Shown here: piece by piece, positions 24,911-32,809 of the stretch | Layout: the number at the start of each line of letters is the position of its first letter | Position numbering within the stretch: position 1 is the first letter of the stretch | Assembly (NCBI GenBank): GCA_946407375.1 | Contig: CAMJNS010000022.1 | Span: forward strand, 1 to 32,809 | Direction of reading: 5' to 3' | Length of the DNA: 32,809 nucleotides | From: an uncultured bacterium | Lineage (GTDB): Bacteria; Muiribacteriota; Ozemobacteria; Ozemobacterales; Ozemobacteraceae | The notes under the pieces: generated by a model | The model's database searches: none | Told to the model about the DNA's origin: nothing | What the model saw: the letters and a program-made list of their open reading frames with translations, nothing else | Translations under genes and position numbers: made by a program

Positions 24911-25402
24911 ATGACAGAAACAAATAAGAATAACCTTAATCAAGGCATTTCGCCAATTGAATTGATGATTGTTTTGACTATACTTTCTTCTTTGTTTTTG
25001 CCATGTATGATGTATTTTACCGAATGGGCTAAAGATGGTTCTAGAATCAAGGATAAAATGCTTGCTCTTTCGCTTGTGGAAGAGAAGTTAGAAAAGTTAT
25101 TGGCTATGCCTTTTAATGATATTCCAGAAGGCAAGAGTACCAATATAACTATAGAGTCTAAAAACGGTAATAAAGTAGATTTAGGCTCTTTAATCATTGC
25201 TACTTCTAACAATAAAGTTACTTTCGAATGTTTTGTTGAAATAGTTCCTGTTGATTTTTCTGCAATAAAAAACTATTCCTTTCATCACCTACAAAGAGTT
25301 TCTGTTGAAAAGGGTATGAAAAAAATTACTCTTACTGCTCAAATAGTTAACGGAAACAATAAACAGGATGTTCAATTGATGGCTTATAAAGCAAATCTTT
25401 GA
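24911..25402 (+). CDS. Type IV pilin-like (prepilin-type N-terminal) protein
   Basis: The 163-residue product carries a prepilin peptidase site: a short polar leader ending LNQG, then ISPIELMIVLTILSSLF with Glu at +5 of the mature protein. The consensus Phe at +1 is Ile here, and Leu at +3 is Pro. The rest is a small globular domain without recognisable family features. It is probably a minor pilin or type II secretion pseudopilin. It begins 36 bp after secA with AAAAGG nine bases upstream and is followed 21 bp later by a second pilin-like gene. Confidence 0.8.
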   Translation: MTETNKNNLNQGISPIELMIVLTILSSLFLPCMMYFTEWAKDGSRIKDKMLALSLVEEKLEKLLAMPFNDIPEGKSTNITIESKNGNKVDLGSLIIATSNNKVTFECFVEIVPVDFSAIKNYSFHHLQRVSVEKGMKKITLTAQIVNGNNKQDVQLMAYKANL

Positions 25403-25423
25403 ATTTCTTAAAGAATTAGATTT

Positions 25424-25900
25424 ATGGCAATTACTAATATAAATTATAATAATAAAAAGGGGATTACTATTCCTCTTGTTTTATGTATAATATTAATTGT
25501 AGTTTGCTATATAATATCGTTATCTTGGGCAATGTCTATCTCTAGAGGCCGTTTCGAGAATACTATAAATAACCAAAAGGCTTATTACATGGCTCGTTCG
25601 GCTATGGAGCATATAGAACTCAAGCTTAGGACTATGCATCATTATTGTTATGAGTCTATAACTAATCTAGAAAATGCTCCAGATAACGAAAAAGACTTTT
25701 TGTTCTCTGTTTTTATTAAAGATATCTTAAGACCTCTAGATAAAATAATAACAGACGAAAAGTTGGAATATAACGTAAATGAGTTTAAAATATTTTCATT
25801 TAATAAAGAATCCTCTACTTTAACTTTTGAAATAAAAGTTACTGGAAAATATGGGGGATATGAAAGTAGTATTAAAAGGCTTATTTCTATAGGCCTCTGA
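25424..25900 (+). CDS. PilX/GspK-like minor pilin-type protein
   Basis: The 158-residue product starts with NNKKGITIPLVLCIILIVVC, a prepilin-like leader and hydrophobic helix without the usual Glu +5. That is common in PilX and GspK-type minor pilins. Residues after the helix (NNQKAYYMARSAMEHIELKL) match the A..A...G/A.E pattern at the start of those proteins. No other domain is recognisable. It ends 20 bp before prfB, so read-through from secA or the first pilin gene is likely. Ribosome site is weak. Confidence 0.75.
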   Translation: MAITNINYNNKKGITIPLVLCIILIVVCYIISLSWAMSISRGRFENTINNQKAYYMARSAMEHIELKLRTMHHYCYESITNLENAPDNEKDFLFSVFIKDILRPLDKIITDEKLEYNVNEFKIFSFNKESSTLTFEIKVTGKYGGYESSIKRLISIGL

Positions 25901-25920
25901 TTAAATTCAGGAGAATGACT

Positions 25921-27046
25921 ATGGAATACGAAGTAACAGAAAAAATAAAGGGTATTCAAGAACGTCTCTCTGGTATCGGGAGTCATCTTTGACTTACCAG
26001 AAAAACGTGAGCAAATTAGAGAATTAGAAGCTTCAACTTTAGATCCTAATTTTTGGAACGATAGAACAAAAGCCTTGTCTATTAATCAGAAAATTGCAGA
26101 ACTGAAAAAGTGCTGCGATACTTTTGAGTCTGTTGAAAAAGAGTTCAAAGACAATGTAGATCTGATGGAAATGTATGAAACAGAAGATCCTGAAATGTTC
26201 AATGAACTTGTTGCTCAACTAGACAATATAAATAAAACTATTGACGATTTGGAACTAGGGACTTTCTTAAATGAACCCTATGACCAGTCAGATGTTTATC
26301 TTTCTATTAAACCAGGTGCTGGTGGCACTGAAGCTACAGATTGGGCTTCTATGCTGTATAGAATGTATATAAGATATTCTGAACAAGCTGGCTTCCAATG
26401 CGATGTTATGGATTTGCAGGAAGAAGAAAATGGTATTAACTCTGCAACTCTTAGAATAAGAGGGCTTTACGCCTATGGATACTTCAAGGGTGAAAAAGGC
26501 GTCCACAGATTGGTAAGAATTTCTCCTTTTGATGCAAACAAAAGACGTCATACTAGTTTTTGTGCTGTAGATGTTTTACCTATTCTTCCAACAGATATAA
26601 ATGTAGAAATAAAAGAAGATGATTTAAAGCTAGATTTCTTTAGAAGTTCAGGTGCTGGTGGACAACATGTTAATAAAACAAGTTCTGCTGTTAGAATAAC
26701 ACATATTCCAACAGGTATAGTTGTTTCATGCCAGATAGAACGAAGTCAGCATCAGAATCGTGAAGTTGCTTTGGGAATGTTGAAAGCTAAACTTTACGAA
26801 CTTGAACAGGAAGCCAAAAAGAAAGAAATCAAGACTATTCAGGGTGACCAACGAGTTATTGCTTGGGGTAGCCAGATTCGTTCATACGTTTTCTGTCCAT
26901 ATACTATGGTAAAGGATTTGAGAACGGGTTATTCTACTTCAGATGTTCAAAAAGTTATGGATGGTGGATTAGAACCATTTATAAAATCTTATTTGAACTG
27001 GCACGCAAATGGAGAAAAACCGCGTAACGTTGTAGATGAAGAATAA
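25921..27046 (+). CDS. prfB: Peptide chain release factor 2, with programmed +1 frameshift
   Basis: The product of about 374 residues ends translation at UAA and UGA. The first frame runs from ATG 25921 (AGGAGA six bases upstream) for 23 codons to an in-frame TGA at 25990-25992. After a +1 shift the second frame reads DLPEKREQIRELEAS and on to the stop at 27044. The tripeptide that reads the stop codon is SPF (VRISPFDANKRR), as in RF2, and the catalytic GGQ is in SSGAGGQHVNKTSS. The second frame alone, from an internal codon at 26075, would lack the normal N-terminal helices. It lies between two sets of pilin-like genes and ends at a strong AT-rich hairpin. Confidence 0.97.
25978..25993 (+). 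promoter_or_regulatory. RF2 autoregulatory +1 frameshift site
   Basis: An internal ribosome-binding-like GGGAG (25978-25982) is followed four bases later by CTT-TGA-C (25987-25993). The classic site is AGGGGG, three bases, CUU-UGA-C. When RF2 is scarce the ribosome slips forward at CUU and makes full-length RF2; when it is plentiful, translation stops at UGA. Confidence 0.95.
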
Positions 27047-27075
27047 GAAAAACTAATTTAATAATTAGTTTTTCT
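27046..27075 (+). terminator. AT-rich hairpin terminator after prfB
   Basis: A perfect 13-bp stem AGAAAAACTAATT / AATTAGTTTTTCT with a four-base loop begins at the last base of the prfB stop. The right arm supplies TTTTT. It is AT-rich, so moderate strength is expected. Confidence 0.7.
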
Positions 27076-27115
27076 AGGTTATTATAGTTATTGGTTATTA
27101 TTGTTGTTCCCTCTC

Positions 27116-27154
27116 TGTCACATTGTGACATCTCCCCAAGAATTTGGGGATAAT
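27116..27154 (+). promoter_or_regulatory. Possible promoter overlapped by two palindromes
   Basis: GTGACA (27125-27130) and GATAAT (27149-27154) with 18 bp between them could be a promoter for the gene at 27180. TGTCAC-ATT-GTGACA (27116-27130) overlaps the -35, and TCCCCAA-GAAT-TTGGGGA (27133-27150) fills the spacer. The palindromes may be an operator or a REP-like element. Confidence 0.4.
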
Positions 27155-27179
27155 CGGTGAAAAAAGGGGTAGATAAAAA

Positions 27180-28925
27180 ATGATGTGTAAAACAAGAATA
27201 AATAAAAAGAATGGTAGTGCATTATTAATGCTTATCGGTATTGTTTCCGTTCTTTACATTCTAGGTATTATGCTTATTAATTATCTTACTCAGGAAAGAA
27301 CGTTAACAACAAAACTTAGCGAAGATTTGCAGGCTATATATCTTTCTGAAGCTGCTGAAGAAAAAGCTATGGTAAAAGTTCAGGAGTTTTTTAGTAAAAA
27401 ACTCCTAGACGATGATAAAAAAGTTGATGAGTCTTTTCTTTCTTTGCTTGATATAGATAGAGCAGAGAATTTTTCTATGCGTGTAAAGATTACTGATGGC
27501 GAGTTGGTTGATGGTGGTACGGCAGAAACCATAGTACAGGTCGGCAATGTTAAAAGTACTGAATTTAAAAGTTATATAGACGAATATGTGGAAGTTCCTC
27601 AAAGTCTTAATCAGTATAGAAAAGAAAACAGAGAAACCTATGCTGCAAAAGCACTAGGTGGTTGGGAAGCAAATGTCAGATTTGAATCTGTAGGAAATTA
27701 TCGTTCAGCTCAAAGAAAAAAAGAGTTGATTAAGGATTTAAAAGTTTCTGATCTTACGCCTCCCGCAGAACATTACACTCTATTTATTACCAGTAAAAAA
27801 GATGAATACTTAAAAGAAGGTGAATTTCGTCTAAGAAATTGGAGTGTTATTAGAGAACTTAATGACCTTATTTTAGATGTTGCTAAAAAAACTAAAAATG
27901 CTTTTCAGACTACAATGGGGAATACTAGTAGCAGTGACTTTTTCTGGGAACCAAATGTTGGCAGCAATGTTAGCTTTGAAGGTAATATAAGAGTTCAAAC
28001 TTTAAAAGTAATTAGAGACTTGAGTATGAATGTCTCTGATGAAAAAATTAAAGATTTCGTAGACTTTTCTGTTAGTAAGTTACACCCATATTTATGGGGT
28101 AAAGTTAGAACTAATGGTAGATTACACGTTTATATGCCATTTTTTGCTGCTGATGATATTATTAACTATTTTGAAGATACTACTACTCAGGCTTACCATA
28201 GACCTGAAATTGGATACTTATTCTGTAGTAATCAGCTTCACGACCCTTACTTAAGTAAATATACTACTTTTGAAGGTGAAATTATTAAATATTATCAAAA
28301 GCTTAAACCCTATGTTTTAGGTATTACAGAAACACCTTATCCTAGTTCTGACCCATATACTGTTACTACTAAGTTTGATTACGTTGTTAAAAACCGAAAT
28401 GTATTCCAACCAATGCAGTTGGAACGTATTAAGAAGAATGCTAAGAATTTTTGTCATGAGTTTTATGAACATGATTTGATTGTACAAGGCACTTATTCAA
28501 AGCCTGCTTCTGTTTGGGGAATTATATATGTTGATGGTAATGTCCAAATTGGTGGCAGAATTTCTGGTAAAGGAATGATTGTTTGTACTGGCAATATTTA
28601 TATTACAGATAATGTTATCCACGATAGTGGTGAGGCTTTTCTTTCTCTTGTAGCTTTAAATGGCGGAATAAAAGTCGCAAGAGGCGTGAGAGAAGTAAAA
28701 ATAGAATCTGCTTTGTATGCTAAAAATTCTATTGTTGGCGGTGAACAGGTAAAAGTATTTGGAAATCTTGTTGTGGATGAATTAAAACGACAAGATGGTG
28801 AAAAGGGTAATTTAATAATGCCTAAACGTGTTGTAATAGACTATGACTCTGGTTTGAAATCTGGGGCTGGAGAAAATGTCTGTTTTAATATTTCTGAATT
28901 AATTCTTACACAACGTGATTTGTAA
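27180..28925 (+). CDS. Large pilin-like (PilX N-terminal type) envelope protein
   Basis: The 581-residue product starts with a PilX-like N-terminus: NKKNGSALLMLIGIVSVLYI, then LSEDLQAIYLSEAAEEKAM. It is far longer than a minor pilin. The middle (about 120-420) is unrecognised. The last part (about 435-575) has a repeating beta pattern, SVWGIIYVDGNVQIGGRISG, IVCTGNIYITDNVI and NSIVGGEQVKVFGNLVVDEL, suggestive of a beta-solenoid as in bactofilins or of an adhesive tip. The hydrophobic helix points to membrane insertion and possible prepilin peptidase handling. ATGATG gives two alternative starts; GGGG lies about ten bases upstream. It may belong with the two pilin-like genes before prfB. Confidence 0.8.
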   Translation: MMCKTRINKKNGSALLMLIGIVSVLYILGIMLINYLTQERTLTTKLSEDLQAIYLSEAAEEKAMVKVQEFFSKKLLDDDKKVDESFLSLLDIDRAENFSMRVKITDGELVDGGTAETIVQVGNVKSTEFKSYIDEYVEVPQSLNQYRKENRETYAAKALGGWEANVRFESVGNYRSAQRKKELIKDLKVSDLTPPAEHYTLFITSKKDEYLKEGEFRLRNWSVIRELNDLILDVAKKTKNAFQTTMGNTSSSDFFWEPNVGSNVSFEGNIRVQTLKVIRDLSMNVSDEKIKDFVDFSVSKLHPYLWGKVRTNGRLHVYMPFFAADDIINYFEDTTTQAYHRPEIGYLFCSNQLHDPYLSKYTTFEGEIIKYYQKLKPYVLGITETPYPSSDPYTVTTKFDYVVKNRNVFQPMQLERIKKNAKNFCHEFYEHDLIVQGTYSKPASVWGIIYVDGNVQIGGRISGKGMIVCTGNIYITDNVIHDSGEAFLSLVALNGGIKVARGVREVKIESALYAKNSIVGGEQVKVFGNLVVDELKRQDGEKGNLIMPKRVVIDYDSGLKSGAGENVCFNISELILTQRDL

Positions 28926-28961
28926 TTTTATAGATTTAATTTCTTTTTGGCGGTGCATATA

Positions 28962-31865
28962 ATGATAGGACGTAAATCTGATCTGGATAGTGAAATAGAG
29001 GATTTAGTTACAGATTTAAGATCAACACTTATTACTAAAAGGCTAAGAGCTGTTAGAGAGCTTGGTAAAGCAAAAAACAAAGCTGCAGTTGAACCTTTAA
29101 GTTTTGTTCTTAATGATAGGTCTAGAGATATTAGATGTGCCGCTATTGAAGCATTATTTCAAATAGCTCCTAAGAATTTGTCTGAATTAGTTATTCCAAT
29201 GACAAGGGATAAATCTGCGGACGTTAGATTAAGAGCGGCTAGAGCTTTAAGTTGTTGCTCTGATGAAGAAGCTTTTGAAGCTTTGGTAGTTTTACTTTAC
29301 GATGTCAAAGATGAAGTAGCTAATATGGCTGCAAAAAGCTTATCAAAACAGCCTACAAGCAGACTTTCTAGTCTTATAAAACTTTTTGCTGATAATTCTT
29401 GGAAAATTCGTAGTAGAGCTGCTATGGCAATTACCAAAATGGGTAAACAAGCAGTTGAGGCTTTAAAAATAGCTGTTGATGATGAAGATTCAAATATCAG
29501 ATTTTGGGCTATTACCTGTTTGGGGCATTTAAGAGACAGAAACAATACCAATATCTTGTTAAGCCGTCTTCAAGATAGTGATACTGGTGTTAGGGTTGCA
29601 GCCTTAAGAGCTTTAAGAGAAATTGGTGACCCTAATATTGCTTCAAAACTCTTTGAGGCTCTTTCCCAGCCATCAGAACAGGTTAGAGATTTGGTATATG
29701 AAATATTAAAGGATTTTGGCACTCATTCAATACCTTATCTTATGGATTCTCTATCTAATGAGTTTTGGATGGGAAGAAACCTAGCTGCACAAGCTCTTAC
29801 AGATATGGGAACAGAAGCTGTTTCTCCTTTAGTTTCTGCTCTTCAAAGTGATGATAAGGAACGCCGTTTCTGGTCTATTAAAATATTAGGAAAAATGCAC
29901 GAAAAGAGTGCTTTTAATGCTATTCTTAAATTTTTGGATGATCCTGATTCCGAAATAAGAATGGCAGCTTTGGGAGCTTTAAGTGATTTTGGTGACCCAG
30001 TAGCTATTCCTAATATTATAGCTAAGTTTATCGACTCTGCTTGGGTTGTTAGAAAAAGTGCCTCCAAAGCAATTGTAGTTTTTGATAATCTTGCAGTTCA
30101 GCCTCTTTTAAAAGTTTTGACTTCTGAAAACGAAGATATGAAGTACTGGGCTCTTAGGGCATTAGGAGAAATAAAGCCCAAAGGAATTACACCTGTTTTA
30201 ATTCAGAGATTTAAAGATATATCCTGGACAATTAGAAATACTACAGCAGATGTTTTAAGTCTATATGGCGAAGATGTTTTGTTTGACCTAACGAATTTGG
30301 TAAAGGAATCTGATGATTTAGAAATCAGATACTGGATTATAAGGTCTATAGGAAAAATAAAATCTTCTAGTTCTTTAATGCTACTTTATGAACTTCTTGA
30401 AGATCCTTCAGAATCTATAAGAGATGCTACGGAAAAAGCTTTATCAAATTATGGAACAGCTATTATTGAAGACCTTTTTGCTCTTCTAAAAACAGATAAA
30501 CGAAGAGTTTTAGAAAGTGTTAGCTCGATTTTCCAGCATATAGGAGCTAAAACAATGGTTCCTATTCTTTGTGAAGCTTTAGGAAAATATGATGAACATA
30601 TGAATTATTGGATTCGTCGTGTTCTTGTAGCATTTAAAAATGAAGCACATAAGCCCGTGTTAGGACTTCTTGAACATTGTGAAGATGAAGTAAGAAGACA
30701 GGCTATACTTTGTGTTGGGCAAATTGGTAATCAAAACGATGCAGCAATAATAGAAGCCCATTTAAAAGACGAATATTGGCCTGCAAGAATAGCTGCAGCA
30801 GAAGTTCTTGGAGAGTTGGGAGATGTTTCTGCTGTTCCTGCTTTATCTGAAATCTTAGAAGATGACGATGAAGATTTGGCTTCCGCAGCAGTAATTTCTC
30901 TTGGAAAACTTAACGATGAAAGAGCTATACCTGCTTTGATTTCTACACTTCAAAGAGAAGCTTGGACCTTAAAATTCCACGCAATTAGAATACTTGGTGA
31001 AATGCACGTTAAAAGAGCTTTCATCGATTTAATCAGATTATTAGATGAAGATACCTTAGATCTTAAAAACCATATAATCAAAGCTTTATCACAAATTCCT
31101 CATATAAGATGCTTTGAAGAATTAAAAAGAAGGTTTGACAAGGAAAAAGATACAGATACAAGATTGGCTTATATTGAAGCTTTTGCTGTCCTAGGTGATC
31201 CTACAATAATTCCTGAATTTATTAAACTTTGCCAACAGAAGAACAATGTTGAAGAACGTCGTGGGGCTATTAGAGCTTTAGGAACAATGCACGCTGTTCA
31301 AGCAAAGACTGTGTTGATACAAACTCTTAAAGATAGTGACCCAATAGTTAGCCGTGATGCCTTAGCTTCTTTGCAGTTAATTCTTTCTCCTGAAGATTAC
31401 AAAAAGACTGAAGCTGTTGTTTCCACAATAAGACAAAAACAAGATTTGTTTAAGAGTAAGTTTGATGAAGGTATGAATCAAATGAGGCTTGGAAATCTTA
31501 AAAAAGCAGAAGAATTACTTAAAGAAGCAGCTACTATCAATCCAAGAGCAGCATATGTATATTCTGCTTTAGGAAACCTTTACTATAAGTCGGGTAAACT
31601 TATTGATGCAACCAAAGCTTATGTGATGGCAACCAATATTACTCCTGATGATATTACTCTTAAATTGAATCTTGGAATGGTATATTATCGTCGTAGAGCT
31701 TATAAAGATGCTATAAATATTTTCGGCTTTATAGCCAAAAGTCTTGGTACTTCTAGCCAGCAAGGGGCATATTCTCTTAAAATGCTTAATAAAATAAAAA
31801 GTGAAGCAGAAGCTGCAAAAGCATCAAAAATAGCTACAATTACAACTCCTGCCAAAGACAATTAA
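28962..31865 (+). CDS. Large HEAT-repeat protein with C-terminal TPRs
   Basis: The 967-residue protein is an almost continuous HEAT/PBS-lyase-type array (about residues 10-830, near 31 residues per unit), for example RDIRCAAIEALFQIAP and DSEIRMAALGALSDFGDP. Two to three TPR units follow (about 845-945: GNLKKAEELLKEAATINPRA, DATKAYVMATNITPD). There is no signal peptide or membrane segment. A subset of repeats carries an aromatic pair (RFWAI, RRFWSI, KYWAL, RYWII, NYWIR). It is probably a large cytoplasmic scaffold. I start it at ATG 28962 with GGCGG eight bases upstream; the frame is open to a TTG at 28947. The next gene begins 5 bp after the stop. Confidence 0.88.
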   Translation: MIGRKSDLDSEIEDLVTDLRSTLITKRLRAVRELGKAKNKAAVEPLSFVLNDRSRDIRCAAIEALFQIAPKNLSELVIPMTRDKSADVRLRAARALSCCSDEEAFEALVVLLYDVKDEVANMAAKSLSKQPTSRLSSLIKLFADNSWKIRSRAAMAITKMGKQAVEALKIAVDDEDSNIRFWAITCLGHLRDRNNTNILLSRLQDSDTGVRVAALRALREIGDPNIASKLFEALSQPSEQVRDLVYEILKDFGTHSIPYLMDSLSNEFWMGRNLAAQALTDMGTEAVSPLVSALQSDDKERRFWSIKILGKMHEKSAFNAILKFLDDPDSEIRMAALGALSDFGDPVAIPNIIAKFIDSAWVVRKSASKAIVVFDNLAVQPLLKVLTSENEDMKYWALRALGEIKPKGITPVLIQRFKDISWTIRNTTADVLSLYGEDVLFDLTNLVKESDDLEIRYWIIRSIGKIKSSSSLMLLYELLEDPSESIRDATEKALSNYGTAIIEDLFALLKTDKRRVLESVSSIFQHIGAKTMVPILCEALGKYDEHMNYWIRRVLVAFKNEAHKPVLGLLEHCEDEVRRQAILCVGQIGNQNDAAIIEAHLKDEYWPARIAAAEVLGELGDVSAVPALSEILEDDDEDLASAAVISLGKLNDERAIPALISTLQREAWTLKFHAIRILGEMHVKRAFIDLIRLLDEDTLDLKNHIIKALSQIPHIRCFEELKRRFDKEKDTDTRLAYIEAFAVLGDPTIIPEFIKLCQQKNNVEERRGAIRALGTMHAVQAKTVLIQTLKDSDPIVSRDALASLQLILSPEDYKKTEAVVSTIRQKQDLFKSKFDEGMNQMRLGNLKKAEELLKEAATINPRAAYVYSALGNLYYKSGKLIDATKAYVMATNITPDDITLKLNLGMVYYRRRAYKDAINIFGFIAKSLGTSSQQGAYSLKMLNKIKSEAEAAKASKIATITTPAKDN

Positions 31866-31870
31866 GGCTG

Positions 31871-32725
31871 ATGGGCTTATTCTTATTGAATAATATTTAT
31901 AAGTATAAATTGATGAGCTTTCCCAAATTAAGGATAATAGCTTTAATAATTATTATTCTTTCTTTTTCACCTGTTTTTGCTTTGTCTTTTTGTCCTAGAT
32001 GTAATTACAGAATTAGTTCTGACGATTTAAAATGTCCAAAGTGTCTTTTAATGCTTAATTCTGATTGGTCTCAGACAATACCCGTAAAATCTACTATTAG
32101 TGTTAGACAGGGTTATGATGCTTTTATTCGTCATCCTCATGCTAATAATCGTGCTTTTAAGGCAGATAGAAATGCTGGTGGTGATAAGACAGGTGAAATT
32201 GGGGTTTGGGGAGGTCCTTGCACTTTAAGATATTTGGTTAAATTCGATATTGCTACTGCTATGGATTATTATGGAATCAGTATTTCAGATTTTAATCCTA
32301 AAAAAGCTTTGTTATATATTTCAGCAATAAAGAATAAATCTGAGATAGAAATGCCGGTAGTTGTTTTCCCATTAGTGAGAGGTTTTACTCCTGGTTATGA
32401 TGTTTTTAGAACTAGAGAGAGAAACGCTAAAGGTTGTACTTGGTATAATGCTACAACAGCTATGCCTTGGAAACGTGAAGGTGGGGATTTTGAAAAAAAG
32501 TGTTTTAGCCGGGGTGTTATAAAAAGTGGTTGCAGAAATGTAATTGATGTAACAGAAGTTATTAAATATTTTTATAAAAATTCTAAAGATAAAAATGAAT
32601 GGGATGCTCCAGGACTTATCATTATGTCTGATCCATCAAACCCTTTTGCTCCATCTGGTTTTGTAACTATCTATAGTTTAGACGCAGATGATTATTCTTT
32701 ACGTCCCGAACTCTTTATTCAATAA
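31871..32725 (+). CDS. Exported zinc-ribbon and DNRLRE-like protein
   Basis: The 284-residue product has a signal peptide ending in SFSPVFA before LSFC. If translation begins at the ATG at 31913 the signal is a typical 23 residues; the ATG at 31871, 5 bp after the previous stop with AAGG close by, adds 14 residues. Right after the likely cut is a double-CxxC zinc ribbon (CPRC...CPKC). The remainder resembles DNRLRE-type beta-sandwich domains of secreted proteins: ADRNAGGD, YLVKFDIA, KKALLYIS, CTWYNATT, VIDVTEVIKYFY, GLIIMSDPS. A carbohydrate- or surface-binding role is likely but not shown. Confidence 0.75.
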   Translation: MGLFLLNNIYKYKLMSFPKLRIIALIIIILSFSPVFALSFCPRCNYRISSDDLKCPKCLLMLNSDWSQTIPVKSTISVRQGYDAFIRHPHANNRAFKADRNAGGDKTGEIGVWGGPCTLRYLVKFDIATAMDYYGISISDFNPKKALLYISAIKNKSEIEMPVVVFPLVRGFTPGYDVFRTRERNAKGCTWYNATTAMPWKREGGDFEKKCFSRGVIKSGCRNVIDVTEVIKYFYKNSKDKNEWDAPGLIIMSDPSNPFAPSGFVTIYSLDADDYSLRPELFIQ

Positions 32726-32809
32726 TACTTGAGCAAAGGCAACCTTCTACAAAACCAGGGCAAACGCAAACTTTTCCCTTAATTAATGAAGCTTTTTGGA
32801 GAATCTAAA

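Noticed and set aside
26075..27046. Stand-alone RF2 gene starting at 26075
   Set aside because: The upstream ATG, CTTTGAC slip site and family-like N-terminus show a programmed frameshift from 25921.
32715..32804. Minus-strand open frame at the right edge, Cys-rich
   Set aside because: It is stopped by a TAG at 32805-32807 and has no start codon, so it is not the end of a neighbouring gene.

Overview
The window is about 33 kb of low-G+C bacterial chromosome (sample coding lines give about 33% G+C). The gene set suggests a diderm: there is an LptF/LptG lipopolysaccharide permease, a lipoprotein and type IV pilin-like proteins. Many HEAT- and TPR-repeat proteins, GLUG/InlB-type surface repeats and gut-bacteria-like intergenic hairpin repeats would fit a host-associated member of a poorly cultured phylum (Riflebacteria-like is a guess). 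No rRNA or other decisive marker is present, so this placement is inference.

Layout. (1) 1-4175, plus strand: three tightly overlapping genes. They encode a repeat-rich protein with a TerB-like C-terminus (cut by the window start), an exported TPR-like protein, and a membrane-anchored HEAT-repeat protein. (2) 4204-13653, minus strand: one compact eight-gene run read lptF/G, argS, TPR protein, RsbW-like kinase, STAS antagonist, tmk, GAF-GGDEF cyclase, YaaR. Gaps are 0 to 71 bp, and a TTGACA promoter sits just upstream of lptF/G. (3) 13654-18535: an island of dispersed hairpin repeats around a surface lipoprotein gene (Ig-like, InlB-type and GLUG repeats) that is split by a frameshift near 17445. 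(4) 18536-32725, plus strand: core genes fusA, hpf, ptsN, secA and prfB, the last with a programmed +1 frameshift. Pilin-like genes lie on both sides of prfB, then come a 967-residue HEAT/TPR protein and an exported zinc-ribbon/DNRLRE-like protein.

How the genes fit together. fusA, hpf and prfB serve translation, while secA and the pilin-like genes serve export and envelope structures. The minus-strand run links envelope lipid transport, nucleotide and tRNA charging, a partner-switching pair and c-di-GMP synthesis. I found no complete unknown defence or mobile system. The most unusual signals are the hairpin-repeat families, especially a pair with the same loop and compensatory stem changes near fusA, the pilin-like genes split around prfB, and the TerB/TPR/HEAT trio.
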